In this document: piece after piece, positions 1-13,189 of the stretch
Layout of the letters: each line of letters starts with the position of its first letter
Position numbering within the stretch: the stretch's first letter is position 1
Source: Clusia tigrina
Lineage: Eukaryota; Arthropoda; Insecta; Diptera; Clusiidae
Assembly: GCA_920105625.2 (NCBI GenBank)
Contig: OV050031.1
Coordinates: 95,299,676-95,363,675, forward strand
DNA length: 64,000 bases
Direction of reading: 5' to 3'
The notes under the pieces: generated by a model
Databases searched by the model: none
Seen by the model: the letters and a program-made list of their open reading frames with translations, nothing else
What the model was told of the DNA's origin: nothing
Made by a program: the position numbers and the translations under genes

Positions 1-871
1 GCTATGCTACCCTTGAGTCCCAAATCAAGCTCTGATAAAACTTCAAATGGCCCTAATTTCTATACGGTACGTCCTACTCCTATCAAAGTTTGCAACATAT
101 ATGTGCTTGTAACTTTTTACTGGAGCGTAATAAAACCTTGAAATTTTGTAACAATAAAGTACTCGAGCCTCTTGTCAATTTAAGCTATCGCTCAAAGCTA
201 TGCTACCCTTAAGTCCCGAATCAAACACTGATAAAACTTCAAATGGCCCTAAGTTCTATACAGTACGTCCTACACCTATCAAAGTTTGCAACATACAAAT
301 GCTTGTAACTTTTTACGGGAGCGTCATAAAACCTTGAAATTTTGTAACAATAAAGTACTCGAGCCTCTTGTCAATTTAAGCTATCGCTCAAAGCTATGCT
401 ACCCTTAAGTCCCGAATCAAACACTGATAAAACTTCAAATGGCCCTAAGTTCTATACAGTACGTCCTACACCTATCAAAGTTTGCAACATACAAATGCTT
501 GTAACTTTTTACTGGAGCGTCATAAAACCTTGAAATTTTGTAACAATAACGTACTCGAGCCTCTTGTCAATTTAAGCTATCGCTCAAAGCTATGCTACCC
601 TTGAGTCCCAAATCAATCACTGATAAAACTTCAAATGGCCCTAACTTCTGTACGGTACGTCCTCCACCTATCAAAGTTTGCAACATATAAATGCTTGTAA
701 CTTTTTACTGGAGCGTCATAAAACCTTGAAATTTTGTAACAATAAAGTACTCGAGCCTCTTTCCAATTTAAGCTATCGCTCAAAGCTATGCTACCCATAA
801 GTCCCAAATCAAACACTGATAAAACTTTAAGTGGCCCTAGCTTCTGTACGGTACGTCCTACACCTATCAAA

Positions 872-884
872 GTGTGCAACACAC
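872..884. repeat. Short perfect inverted repeat in H monomers
   Basis: GTGTG-CAA-CACAC is a 5-bp perfect stem with a 3-base loop. It arises from substitutions in the ordinary AGTTTGCAACATAC segment at phase 88-100. It recurs in every H monomer, at 872, 2244, 4596, 7733, 11066, 12830, 14791, 16553, 18904, 20276, 21256, 24979 and 27135. Half-versions reading GTGTGCAACATAC occur near 30.86, 31.84, 32.82 and 58.30 kb. It may be only a subfamily marker; a protein-binding or hairpin role is unproven. Confidence 0.7.
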
Positions 885-1960
885 AAATGCATTTAACTTT
901 TTACTGGAGCGTCATAAAACCTTGAAATTTTGTAACAATAAAGCACTCGAGCCGTTTGTCAATTTAAGCTTTCGCTCAAAGCTATGCTACCCTGGAGTCC
1001 CAAATAAAACACTGATAAAACTTCAAATGGCCCTAACTTCTATACGGTACGTCCTACACCTATCAAAGTTTGCAAAATACAAATGCTTGTAACTTTTTAC
1101 TGGAGCGTAATAAAACCTTGAAATTTTGTAACAATAAAGTACTCGAGCCTCTTGTCAATTTAAGCTATCGCTCAAAGCTATGCTAATCTTAAGTCCCAAA
1201 TCAAACACTGATAAAACTTCAAATGGCCCTAAATTCTATACGGTACGTCCTACACCTATCAAAGTTTGCAACATATAAATACTTGTAACTTTTTACGGGA
1301 GCGTCATAAAACCTTGAAATTTTGTAACAATAAAGTACTCGAGCCTCTTGTCAATTTAAGCTATCGCTCAAAGCTATGCTACCCTTAAGTCCCAAATCAA
1401 ACACTGATAAAACTTCAAATGGCCCTAACTTCTATACGGTACGTCCTACACCTATCAAAGTTTGCAACATATAAATGCATTTAACTTTTCACTGGAGCGT
1501 CATAAAACCTTGAAATTTTGTAACAATAAAGTTCTCGAGCCTCTTGTCAATTTAAGCTATCGCTCAAAGCTATGCTACCCTTAAGTCCCGAATCAAACAC
1601 TGATAAAACTTCAAATGGCCCTAACTTCTATACGGTACGTCCTACACCTATCAAAGTTTGCAACATACAAATGCTTGTAACTTTTTTCTGGAGCGTCATA
1701 AAACCTTGAAATTTTGTACCAATAAAGTACTCGAGCCTCTTGTCAATTTAAGATATCGCTCAAAGCTATGCTACCCTTGAGTCCCAAATCAAACTCTGAT
1801 AAAACTTCAAATGGCCCTAACTTCTATACGGTACGTCCTACACCTATCAAAGTTTGCAACATATATGTGCTTGTAACTTTTTACTGGAGCGTAATAAAAC
1901 CTTGAAATTTTGTAACAATAAAGCACTCGAGCCGCTTGACAATTTAAGCTATCGCTCAAA

Positions 1961-2352
1961 GCTATGCTACCCTTGAGTCCCAAATCAAACTCTGATAAAA
2001 CTTCAAATGGCCCGGCCTTCTGTACGGTACGTCATACACCTATCAAAGTTTGCAACATACAAATGCTTGTAACTTTTTACTGGAGCGTCATAAAACCTTG
2101 AAATTTTGTAACAATAAAGTACTCGAGCCTCTTGTCATTTTAAGCTATCGCTCAAAGCTATGCTACCCTTAAGTCCCGAATCAAACACTGATAAAACTTT
2201 AAATGGCCCTAACTTCTGTACGGTACGTCCTACACCTATCAAAGTGTGCAACACACAAATGCATTTAACTTTTTACTGGAGCGTCATAAAACCTTGAAAT
2301 TTTGTAACAATAAAGCACTCGAGCCGTTTGTCAATTTAAGCTTTCGCTCAAA
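1961..2352 (+). repeat. Representative L-H diagnostic monomer pair
   Basis: The L monomer carries CCCGGCCTTCTGTACGG in place of the usual CCCTAACTTCTATACGG, GTCATACACC in place of GTCCTACACC, and TTGTCATTTTAAG near its end. The H monomer directly after it carries ACTTTAAATGG, GTGTGCAACACAC, GCACTCGAGCCG and a HindIII site, AAGCTT. L (CCCGG or close) lies at 2011, 4363, 7500, 10833, 12597, 14558 (TCCGG), 16320, 18671, 20043, 21023 and 24746. Each is followed exactly 233 bp later by GTGTGCAACACAC of H. A lone H without a canonical L lies at 785, and a weaker L-H pair at 26852-27243. Confidence 0.9.
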
Positions 2353-3528
2353 GCTATGCTACCCTTGAGTCCCAAATAAAACACTTATAAAACTTCAAAT
2401 GGCCCTAACTTCTATACGGTACGTCCTACACCTATCAAAGTTTGCAAAATACAAATGCTTGTAACTTTTTACTGGAGCGTAATAAAACCTTGAAATTTTG
2501 TAACAATAAAGTACTCGAGCCTCTTGTCAATTTAAGCTATCGCTCAAAGCTATGCTAATCTTAAGTCCCAAATCAAACACTGATAAAACTTCAAATGGCC
2601 CTAAATTCTATACGGTACGTCCTACACCTATCAAAGTTTGCAACATATAAATACTTGTAACTTTTTACGGGAGTGTCATAAAACCTTGAAATTTTGTAAC
2701 AATAAAGTACTCGAGCCTCTTGTCAATTTAAGCTATCGCTCAAAGCTATGCTACCCTTAAGTCCCGAATCAAACACTGATAAAACTTCAAATGGCCCTAA
2801 GTTCTATACAGTACGTCCTATACCTATCAAAGTTTGCAACATACAAATGCTTGTAACTTTTTACTGGAGCGTCATAAAACCTTGAAATTTTGTAACAATA
2901 ACGTACTCGAGCCTCTTGTCAATTTAAGCTATCGCTCAAAGCTATGCTACCCTTGAGTCCCAAATCAATCACTGATAAAACTTCAAATGGCCCTAACTTC
3001 TGTACGGTACGTCCTCCACCTATCAAAGTTTGCAACATATAAATGCTTGTAACTTTTTACTGGAGCGTCATAAAACTTTGAAATTTTGTAACAATAACGT
3101 ACTCGAGCCTCTTGTCCATTTAAGCTATCGCTCAAAGCTATGCTACCCTTGAGTCCCAAATCAATCACTGATAAAACTTCAAATGGCCCTAACTTCTGTA
3201 CGGTACGTCCTACACCTATCAAAGTTTGCAACATATAAATGCTTGAAACTTTTTACTGGAGCGTAATAAAACCTTGAAATTTTGTAACAATAAAGTACTC
3301 GAGCCTCTTTCCAATTTAAGCTATCGCTCAAAGCTATGCTACCCTTAAGTCCCAAATCAAACACTGATAAAACTTCAAATGGCCCTAACTTCTATACGGT
3401 ACGTCCTACACCTATCAAAGTTTGCAACATATAAATGCATTTAACTTTTCACTGGAGCGTCATAAAACCTTGAAATTTTGTAACAATAAAGTTCTCGAGC
3501 CTCTTGTCAATTTAAGCTATCGCTCAAA

Positions 3529-6500
3529 GCTATGCTACCCTTAAGTCCCGAATCAAATACTGACAAAACTTCAAATGGCCCTAACTTTTATACGGTACGT
3601 CCTACACCTATCAAAGTTTGCAACATACAAATGCTTGTAACTTTTTTCTGGAGCGTCATAAAACCTTGAAATTTTGTACCAATAAAGTACTCGAGCCTCT
3701 TGCCAATGTAAGCTATCGCTCAAAGCTATGGTACCCTTAAGTCCCGAATCAAACACTGATAAAACTTCAAATGGCCCTAAGTTCTATACAGTACGTCCTA
3801 CACCTATCAAAGTTTGCAACATACAAATGCTTGTAACTTTTTACTGGAGCGTCATAAAACCTTGAAATTTTGTAACAATAACGTACTCGAGCCTCGTGTC
3901 CATTTAAGCTATCGCTCAAAGCTATGCTACCCTTGAGTCCCAAGTCAATCACTGATAAAACTTCAAATGGCCGTAACTTCTGTACGGTACGTCCTACACC
4001 TATCAAAGTTTGCAACATATAAATGCTTGTAACTTTTTACTGGAGCGTAATAAAACCTTGAAATTTTGTAACAATAAAGTACTCGAGCCTCTTTCCAATT
4101 TAAGCTATCGCTCAAAGCTATGCTACCCATAAGTCCCAAATCAAACACTGATAAAACTTCAAATGGCCCTAATTTCTATACGGTACGTCCTACTCCTATC
4201 AAAGTTTGCAACATATATGTGCTTGTAACTTTTTACTGGAGCGTAATAAAACCTTGAAATTTTGTAACAATAAAGCACTCGAGCCGCTTGACAATTTAAG
4301 CTATCGCTCAAAGCTATGCTACCCTTGAGTCCCAAATCAAACTCTGATAAAACTTCAAATGGCCCGGCCTTCTGTACGGTACGTCATACACCTATCAAAG
4401 TTTGCAACATACAAATGCTTGTAACATTTTACTGGAGCGTCATAAAACCTTGAAATTTTGTAACAATAAAGTACTCGAGCCTCTTGTCATTTTAAGCTAT
4501 CGCTCAAAGCTATGCTACCCTTAAGTCCCGAATCAAACACTGATGAAACTTCAAATGGCCCTAGCTTCTGTACGGTACGTCCTACACCTATCAAAGTGTG
4601 CAACACACAAATGCATTTAACTTTTTACTGGAGCGTCATAAAACCTTGAAATTTTGTAACAATAAAGCACTCGAGCCGTTTGTCAATTTAAGCTTTCGCT
4701 CAAAGCTATGCTACCCTGGAGTCCCAAATAAAACACTGATAAAACTTCAAATGGCCCTAACTTCTATACGGTACGTCCTACACCTATCAAAGTTTGCAAA
4801 ATACAAATGCTTGTAACTTTTTACTGGAGCGTAATAAAACCTTGAAATTTTGTAACAATAAAGTACTCGAGCCTCTTGTCAATTTAAGCTATCGCTCAAA
4901 GCTATGCTAATCTTAAGTCCCAAATCAAACACTGATAAAACTTCAAATGGCCCTAAATTCTATACGGTACGTCCTACACCTATCAAAGTTTGCAACATAT
5001 AAATACTTGTAACTTTTTACGGGAGCGTCATAAAACCTTGAAATTTTGTAACAATAAAGTACTCGAGCCTCTTGTCAATTTAAGCTATCGCTCAAAGCTA
5101 TGCTACCCTTAAGTCCCGAATCAAACACTGATAAAACTTCAAATGGCCCTAAGTTCTATACAGTACGTCCTACACCTATCAAAGTTTGCAACATACAAAT
5201 GCTTGTAAATTTTTACTGGAGCGTCATAAAACCTTGAAATTTTGTAACAATAACGTACTCGAGCCTCTTGTCAATTTAAGCTATCGCTCAAAGCTATGCT
5301 ACCCTTGAGTCCCAAATCAATCACTGATAAAACTTCAAATGGCCCTAACTTCTGTACGGTCCGTCCTCCACCTATCAAAGTTTGCAACATATAAATGCTT
5401 GTAACTTTTTACTGGAGCGTCATAAAACCTTGAAATTTTGTAACAATAAAGTACTCGAGCCTCTTGTCAATTTAAGCTATCGCTCAAAGCTATGGTACCC
5501 TTAAGTCCCGAATCAAACACTGATAAAACTTCAAATGGCCCTAAGTTCTATACAGTACGTCCTACACCTATCAAAGTTTGCAACATACAAATGCTTGTTA
5601 CTTTTTACTGGAGCGTCATAAAACCTTGAAATTTTGTAACAATAACGTACTCGAGCCTCGTGTCCATTTAAGCTATCGCTCAAAGCTATGCTACCCTTGA
5701 GTCCCAAGTCAATCACTGATAAAACTTCAAATGGCCGTAACTTCTGTACGGTACGTCCTACACCTATCAAAGTTTGCAACATATAAATGCTTGTAACTTT
5801 TTACTGGAGCGTAATAAAACCTTGAAATTTTGTAACAATAAAGTACTCGAGCCTCTGTCCAATTTAAGCTATCGCTCAAAGCTATGCTACCCATAAGTCC
5901 CAAATCAAACACTGATAAAACTGCAAATGGCCCTAACTTCTATACGGTACGTCCTACACCTATCAAAGTTTGCAACATATAAAATCCATTTAACTTTTCA
6001 CTGGAGCGTCATAAAACCTTGAAATTTTGTAACAATAAAGTTCTCGAGCCTCTTGTCTATTTAAGCTATCGCTCAAAGCTATGCTACCCTTAAGTCCCGA
6101 ATCAAACAATGATAAAACTTCAAATGGCCCTAACTTCTATACGGTACGTCCTACACCTATCAAAGTTTGCAACATACAAATGCTTGTAACTTTTTTCTGG
6201 AGCGTCATAAAACCTTGAAATTTTGTACCAATAAAGTACTCGAGCCTCGTGTCAATTTAAGCTATCGCTCAAAGCTATGCTACCCTTGAGTCCCAAATCA
6301 AGCTCTGATAAAACTTCAAATGGCCCTAATTTCTATACGGTACGTCCTACTCCTATCAAAGTTTGCAACATATATGTGCTTGTAACTTTTTACTGGAGCG
6401 TAATAAAACCTTGAAATTTTGTAACAATAAAGTACTCGAGCCTCTTGTCAATTTAAGCTATCGCTCAAAGCTATGCTACCCTTAAGTCCCGAATCAAACA

Positions 6501-6665
6501 CTGATAAAACTTCAAATGGCCCTAAGTTCTATACAGTACGTCCTACACCTATCAAAGTTTGCAACATACAAATGCTTGTAACTTTTTACGGGAGCGTCAT
6601 AAAACCTTGAAATTTTGTAGCAATAAAGTACTCGAGCCTCTTGTCAATTTAAGCTATCGCTCAAA
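3529..6665 (+). repeat. 3,137-bp tandem duplication, copy a (16 monomers)
   Basis: The block opens with a variant G monomer (CAAATACTGACAAAAC, CTTTTATACGG, TTGCCAATGTAAG) and a KpnI-bearing monomer (GCTATGGTACC). It then runs through L at 4363, H at 4596 and a 197-bp monomer at 5881, ending on the A (CAAGCTCTG, CTACTCC) and B' (TTTTTACGGGAG) monomers at 6274 and 6470. The same 16 types recur in order 3,137 bp downstream. The monomer before 3529 does not match the one before 6666, so the left edge is sharp. Confidence 0.88.
5881..6077 (+). repeat. 197-bp F-type monomer with single-base insertion
   Basis: The segment reads ATATAAAATCCATTTAAC where other F monomers read ATATAAATGCATTTAAC, a one-base insertion plus a G-to-C change at phase 98-107. 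The same allele recurs at about 9116 and 14017, so it is a shared lineage marker and not a random error. These three copies account for the +1 phase shifts between 5.9 and 14.1 kb. Confidence 0.85.
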
Positions 6666-9600
6666 GCTATGCTACCCTTAAGTCCCGAATCAAACACTGA
6701 CAAAACTTCAAATGGCCCTAACTTTTATACGGTACGTCCTACACCTATCAAAGTTTGCAACATACAAATGCTTGTAACTTTTTTCTGGAGCGTCATAAAA
6801 CCTTGAAATTTTGTACCAATAAAGTACTCGAGCCTCTTGCCAATGTAAGCTATCGCTCAAAGCTATGGTACCCTTAAGTCCCGAATCAAACACTGATAAA
6901 ACTTCAAATGGCCCTAAGTTCTATACAGTACGTCCTACACCTATCAAAGTTTGCAACATACAAATGCTTGTAACTTTTTACTGGAGCGTCATAAAACCTT
7001 GAAATTTTGTAACAATAACGTACTCGAGCCTCGTGTCCATTTAAGCTATCGCTCAAAGCTATGCTACCCTTGAGTCCCAAGTCAATCACTGATAAAACTT
7101 CAAATGGCCGTAACTTCTGTACGGTACGTCCTACACCTATCAAAGTTTGCAACATATAAATGCTTGTAACTTTTTACTGGAGCGTAATAAAACCTTGAAA
7201 TTTTGTAACAATAAAGTACTCGAGCCTCTTTCCAATTTAAGCTATCGCTCAAAGCTATGCTACCCATAAGTCCCAAATCAAACACTGATAAAACTTCAAA
7301 TGGCCCTAATTTCTATACGGTACGTCCTACTCCTATCAAAGTTTGCAACATATATGTGCTTGTAACTTTTTACTGGAGCGTAATAAAACCTTGAAATTTT
7401 GTAACAATAAAGCACTCGAGCCGCTTGACAATTTAAGCTATCGCTCAAAGCTATGCTACCCTTGAGTCCCAAATCAAACTCTGATAAAACTTCAAATGGC
7501 CCGGCATTCTGTACGGTACGTCATACACCTATCAAAGTTTGCAACATACAAATGCTTGTAACATTTTACTGGAGCGTCATAAAACCTTGAAATTTTGTAA
7601 CAATAAAGTACTCGAGCCTCTTGTCATTTTAAGCTATCGCTCAAAGCTATGCTACCCTTAAGTCCCGAATCAAACACTGATAAAACTTTAAGTGGCCCTA
7701 GCTTCTGTACGGTACGTCCTACACCTATCAAAGTGTGCAACACACAAATGCATTTAACTTTTTACTGGAGCGTCATAAAACCTTGAAATTTTGTAACAAT
7801 AAAGCACTCGAGCCGTTTGTCAATTTAAGCTTTCGCTCAAAGCTATGCTACCCTGGAGTCCCAAATAAAACACTGATAAAACTTCAAATGGCCCTAACTT
7901 CTATACGGTACGTCCTACACCTATCAAAGTTTGCAAAATACAAATGCTTGTAACTTTTTACTGGAGCGTAATAAAACCTTGAAATTTTGTAACAATAAAG
8001 TACTCGAGCCTCTTGTCAATTTAAGCTATCGCTCAAAGCTATGCTAATCTTAAGTCCCAAATCAAACACTGATAAAACTTCAAATGGCCCTAAATTCTAT
8101 ACGGTACGTCCTACACCTATCAAAGTTTGCAACATATAAATACTTGTAACTTTTTACGGGAGCGTCATAAAACCTTGAAATTTTGTAACAATAAAGTACT
8201 CGAGCCTCTTGTCAATTTAAGCTATCGCTCAAAGCTATGCTACCCTTAAGTCCCGAATCAAACACTGATAAAACTTCAAATGGCCCTAAGTTCTATACAG
8301 TACGTCCTACACCTATCAAAGTTTGCAACATACAAATGCTTGTAACTTTTTACTGGAGCGTCATAAAACCTTGAAATTTTGTAACAATAACGTACTCGAG
8401 CCTCTTGTCAATTTAAGCTATCGCTCAAAGCTATGCTACCCTTGAGTCCCAAATCAATCACTGATAAAACTTCAAATGGCCCTAACTTCTGTACGGTCCG
8501 TCCTCCACCTATCAAAGTTTGCAACATATAAATGCTTGTAACTTTTTACTGGAGCGTCATAAAACCTTGAAATTTTGTAACAATAAAGTACTCGAGCCTC
8601 TTGCCAATTTAAGCTATCGCTCAAAGCTATGGTACCCTTAAGTCCCGAATCAAACACTGATAAAACTTCAAATGGCCCTAAGTTCTATACAGTACGTCCT
8701 ACACCTATCAAAGTTTGCAACATACAAATGCTTGTTACTTTTTACTGGAGCGTCATAAAACCTTGAAATTTTGTAACAATAACGTACTCGAGCCTCGTGT
8801 CCATTTAAGCTATCGCTCAAAGCTATGCTACCCTTGAGTCCCAAGTCAATCACTGATAAAACTTCAAATGGCCGTAACTTCTGTACGGTACGTCCTACAC
8901 CTATCAAAGTTTGCAACATATAAATGCTTGTAACTTTTTACTGGAGCGTAATAAAACCTTGAAATTTTGTAACAATAAAGTACTCGAGCCTCTGTCCAAT
9001 TTAAGCTATCGCTCAAAGCTATGCTACCCATAAGTCCCAAATCAAACACTGATAAAACTGCAAATGGCCCTAACTTCTATACGGTACGTCCTACACCTAT
9101 CAAAGTTTGCAACATATAAAATCCATTTAACTTTTCACTGGAGCGTCATAAAACCTTGAAATTTTGTAACAATAAAGTTCTCGAGCCTCTTGTCTATTTA
9201 AGCTATCGCTCAAAGCTATGCTACCCTTAAGTCCCGAATCAAACAATGATAAAACTTCAAATGGCCCTAACTTCTATACGGTACGTCCTACACCTATCAA
9301 AGTTTGCAACATACAAATGCTTGTAACTTTTTTCTGGAGCGTCATAAAACCTTGAAATTTTGTACCAATAAAGTACTCGAGCCTCGTGTCAATTTAAGCT
9401 ATCGCTCAAAGCTATGCTAGCCTTGAGTCCCAAATCAAGCTCTGATAAAACTTCAAATGGCCCTAATTTCTATACGGTACGTCCTACTCCTATCAAAGTT
9501 TGCAACATATATGTGCTTGTAACTTTTTACTGGAGCGTAATAAAACCTTGAAATTTTGTAACAATAAAGTACTCGAGCCTCTTGTCAATTTAAGCTATCG

Positions 9601-9802
9601 CTCAAAGCTATGCTACCCTTAAGTCCCGAATCAAACACTGATAAAACTTCAAATGGCCCTAAGTTCTATACAGTACGTCCTACACCTATCAAAGTTTGCA
9701 ACATACAAATGCTTGTAACTTTTTACGGGAGCGTCATAAAACCTTGAAATTTTGTAACAATAAAGTACTCGAGCCTCTTGTCAATTTAAGCTATCGCTCA
9801 AA
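6666..9802 (+). repeat. 3,137-bp tandem duplication, copy b (16 monomers)
   Basis: This is a near-identical copy of 3529-6665, adjacent and in the same orientation. Private differences are few, for example CCCGGCATTC at 7500 against CCCGGCCTTC at 4363, TTAAGTGGCCC near 7690, and GCTAGCCTTGAG at 9411 against GCTACCCTTGAG at 6274. The 197-bp F monomer is retained at 9018. Homology stops at 9802; the next monomer is type B and not the variant G that opens the unit. This is the simplest footprint of one unequal exchange or amplification event. Confidence 0.88.
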
Positions 9803-10586
9803 GCTATGCTACCCTTAAGTCCCGAATCAAACACTGATAAAACTTCAAATGGCCCTAAGTTCTATACAGTACGTCCTACACCTATCAAAGTTTGCAACAT
9901 ACAAATGCTTGTAACTTTTTACTGGAGCGTCATAAAACCTTGAAATTTTGTAACAATAACGTACTCGAGCCTCTTGTCAATTTAAGCTATCGCTCAAAGC
10001 TATGCTACCCTTGAGTCCCAAATCAATCACTGATAAAACTTCAAATGGCCCTAACTTCTGTACGGTACGTCCTCCACCTATCAAAGTTTGCAACATATAA
10101 ATGCTTGTAACTTTTTACTGGAGCGTCATAAAACTTTGAAATTTTGTAACAATAACGTACTCGAGCCTCTTGTCCATTTAAGCTATCGCTCAAAGCTATG
10201 CTACCCTTGAGTCCCAAATCAATCACTGATAAAACTTCAAATGGCCCTAACTTCTATACGGTACGTCCTACACCTATCAAAGTTTGCAACATATAAATGC
10301 TTGAAACTTTTTACTGGAGCGTAATAAAACCTTGAAATTTTGTAACAATAAAGTACTCGAGCCTCTTTCCAATTTAAGCTATCGCTCAAAGCTATGCTAC
10401 CCTTAAGTCCCAAATCAAACACTGATAAAACTTCAAATGGCCCTAACTTCTATACGGTACGTCCTACACCTATCAAAGTTTGCAACATATAAATGCATTT
10501 AACTTTTCACTGGAGCGTCATAAAACCTTGAAATTTTGTAACAATAAAGTTCTCGAGCCTCTTGTCAATTTAAGCTATCGCTCAAA
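9803..10586 (+). repeat. Four-monomer block duplicated from the 2745-3528 type
   Basis: The B, C, E and F monomers here match 2745-3528 at an offset of 7,058 bp. Both copies of the C monomer share the rare ATAAAACTTTGAAATTTTG and TTGTCCATTTAAG, and both E monomers share GCTTGAAAC. At 10587 the sequence switches to a K monomer like 1765, where the older block continues with the variant G monomer at 3529. That switch marks a recombination joint at a monomer-scale position. Confidence 0.75.
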
Positions 10587-11621
10587 GCTATGCTACCCTT
10601 GAGTCCCAAATCAAACTCTGATAAAACTTCAAATGGCCCTAACTTCTATACGGTACGTCCTACACCTATCAAAGTTTGCAACATATATGTGCTTGTAACT
10701 TTTTACTGGAGCGTAATAAAACCTTGAAATTTTGTAACAATAAAGCACTCGAGCCGCTTGACAATTTAAGCTATCGCTCAAAGCTATGCTACCCTTGAGT
10801 CCCAAATCAAACTCTGATAAAACTTCAAATGGCCCGGCCTTCTGTACGGTACGTCATACACCTATCAAAGTTTGCAACATACAAATGCTTGTAACTTTTT
10901 ACTGGAGCGTCATAAAACCTTGAAATTTTGTAACAATAAAGTACTCGAGCCTCTTGTCATTTTAAGCTATCGCTCAAAGCTATGCTACCCTTAAGTCCCG
11001 AATCAAACACTGATAAAACTTTAAATGGCCCTAGCTTCTGTACGGTACGTCCTACACCTATCAAAGTGTGCAACACACAAATGCATTTAACTTTGCACTG
11101 GAGCGTCATAAAACCTTGAAATTTTGTAACAATAAAGCACTCGAGCCGTTTGTCAATTTAAGCTTTCGCTCAAAGCTATGCTACCCTGGAGTCCCAAATA
11201 AAACACTGATTAAACTTCAAATGGCCCTAACTTCTATACGGTACGTCCTACACCTATCAAAGTTTGCAAAATACAAATGCTTGTAACTTTTTACTGGAGC
11301 GTAATAAAACCTTGAAATTTTGTAACAATAAAGTACTCGAGCCTCTTGTCAATTTAAGCTATCGCTCAAAGCTATGCTAATCTTAAGTCCCAAATCAAAC
11401 ACTGATAAAACTTCAAATGGCCCTAAATTCTATACGGTACGTCCTACACCTATCAAAGTTTGCAACATATAAATACTTGTAACTTTTTACGGGAGCGTCA
11501 TAAAACCTTGAAATTTTGTAACAATAAAGTACTCGAGCCTCTTGTCAATTTAAGCTATCGCTCAAAGCTATGCTACCCTTAAGTCCCGAATCAAACACTG
11601 ATAAAACTTCAAATGGCCCTA

Positions 11622-13189
11622 AGTTCTATACAGTACGTCCTACACCTATCAAAGTTTGCAACATACAAATGCTTGTAACTTTTTACTGGAGCGTCATAAA
11701 ACCTTGAAATTTTGTAACAATAACGTACTCGAGCCTCTTGTCAATTTAAGCTATCGCTCAAAGCTATGCTACCCTTGAGTCCCAAATCAATCACTGATAA
11801 AACTTCAAATGGCCCTAACTTCTGTACGGTCCGTCCTCCACCTATCAAAGTTTGCAACATATAAATGCTTGTAACTTTTTACTGGAGCGTCATAAAACCT
11901 TGAAATTTTGTAACAATAAAGTACTCGAGCCTCTTGCCAATTTAAGCTATCGCTCAAAGCTATGGTACCCTTAAGTCCCGAATCAAACACTGATAAAACT
12001 TCAAATGGCCCTAAGTTCTATACAGTACGTCCTACACCTATCAAAGTTTGCAACATACAAATGCTTGTAACTTTTTAATGGAGCGCCATAAAACCTTGAA
12101 ATTTTGTAACAATAACGTACTCGAGCCTCGTGTCCATTTAAGCTATCGCTCAAAGCTATGCTACCCTTGAGTCCCAAGTCAATCACTGATAAAACTTCAA
12201 ATGGCCGTAACTTCTGTACGGTACGTCCTACACCTATCAAAGTTTGCAACATATAAATGCTTGTAACTTTTTACTGGAGCGTAATAAAACCTTGAAATTT
12301 TGTAACAATAAAGTACTCGAGCCTCTTTCCAATTTAAGCTATCGCTCAAAGCTATGCTACCCATAAGTCCCAAATCAAACACTGATAAAACTTCAAATGG
12401 CCCTAAGTTCTATACAGTACGTCCTACACCTATCAAAGTTTGCAACATACAAATGCTTGTAACTTTTTACTGGAGCGTCATAAAACCTTGAAATTTTGTA
12501 ACAATAAAGCACTCGAGCCGCTTGACAATTTAAGCTATCGCTCAAAGCTATGCTACCCTTGAGTCCCAAATCAAACTCTGATAAAACTTCAAATGGCCCG
12601 GCCTTCTGTACGGTACGTCATACACCTATCAAAGTTTGCAACATACAAATGCTTGTAACTTTTTACTGGAGCGTCATAAAACCTTGAAATTTTGTAACAA
12701 TAAAGTACTCGAGCCTCTTGTCATTTTAAGCTATCGCTCAAAGCTATGCTACCCTTAAGTCCCGAATCAAACACTGATAAAACTTTAAATGGCCCTAGCT
12801 TCTGTACGGTACGTCCTACACCTATCAAAGTGTGCAACACACAAATGCATTTAACTTTTTACTGGAGCGTCATAAAACCTTGAAATTTTGTAACAATAAA
12901 GCACTCGAGCCGTTTGTCAATTTAAGCTTTCGCTCAAAGCTATGCTACCCTGGAGTCCCAAATAAAACACTGATAAAACTTCAAATGGCCCTAACTTCTA
13001 TACGGTACGTCCTACACCTATCAAAGTTTGCAAAATACAAATGCTTGTAACTTTTTACTGGAGCGTAATAAAACCTTGAAATTTTGTAACAATAAAGTAC
13101 TCGAGCCTCTTGTCAATTTAAGTTATCGCTCAAAGCTATGCTAATCTTAAGTCCCAAATCAAACACTGATAAAACTTCAAATGGCCCTA
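11622..13189 (+). repeat. Eight-monomer (1,568-bp) duplication, copy a
   Basis: It runs from the right part of the B monomer at 11567 through C, KpnI-type B, E', a chimeric monomer, L, H and I to the left part of the monomer at 13135. Three successive monomers (C with CGGTCCGTCCTCC, the KpnI type, and E' with CCAAGTCAATC and GGCCGTAAC) recur exactly 1,568 bp later. The inner joint falls inside the monomer at 13135. Confidence 0.7.
12351..12546 (+). repeat. Chimeric monomer
   Basis: It opens with CCCATAAGTCCC, as in the monomers at 4117 and 5881. It continues as type B (AGTTCTATACAGT, ACATACAAATGC) and ends as type K (AAAGCACTCGAGCCGCTTG). Three type-specific segments in one 196-bp unit imply exchange or conversion tracts shorter than a monomer. 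Confidence 0.7.

Noticed and set aside
631..882. Short minus-strand open frames of 61 to 83 codons, repeated many times (for example 2983-3234, 3767-4018, 62764-62949)
   Set aside because: They are produced by the satellite itself, span one monomer plus part of the next, and shift frame at each 196-bp step. They appear or vanish with single substitutions and resemble no family I know.
874..1092. Plus-strand 72-codon open frame starting in H monomers (also 4598, 7735, 11068, 12832, 16947, 23022)
   Set aside because: The ATG comes from the CAAATGCATTT variant, and openness depends on H- and I-type substitutions that remove stops. It is conserved only because whole blocks were duplicated, with no ribosome-site context or domain.
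1177..1372. Possible CENP-B box suggested by the TTTTTACGGGAG variant
   Set aside because: The CGGG is present, but the required upstream TTCG at the right spacing is not (the region reads TTGTAACTTTTTA). No canonical match was noticed elsewhere.
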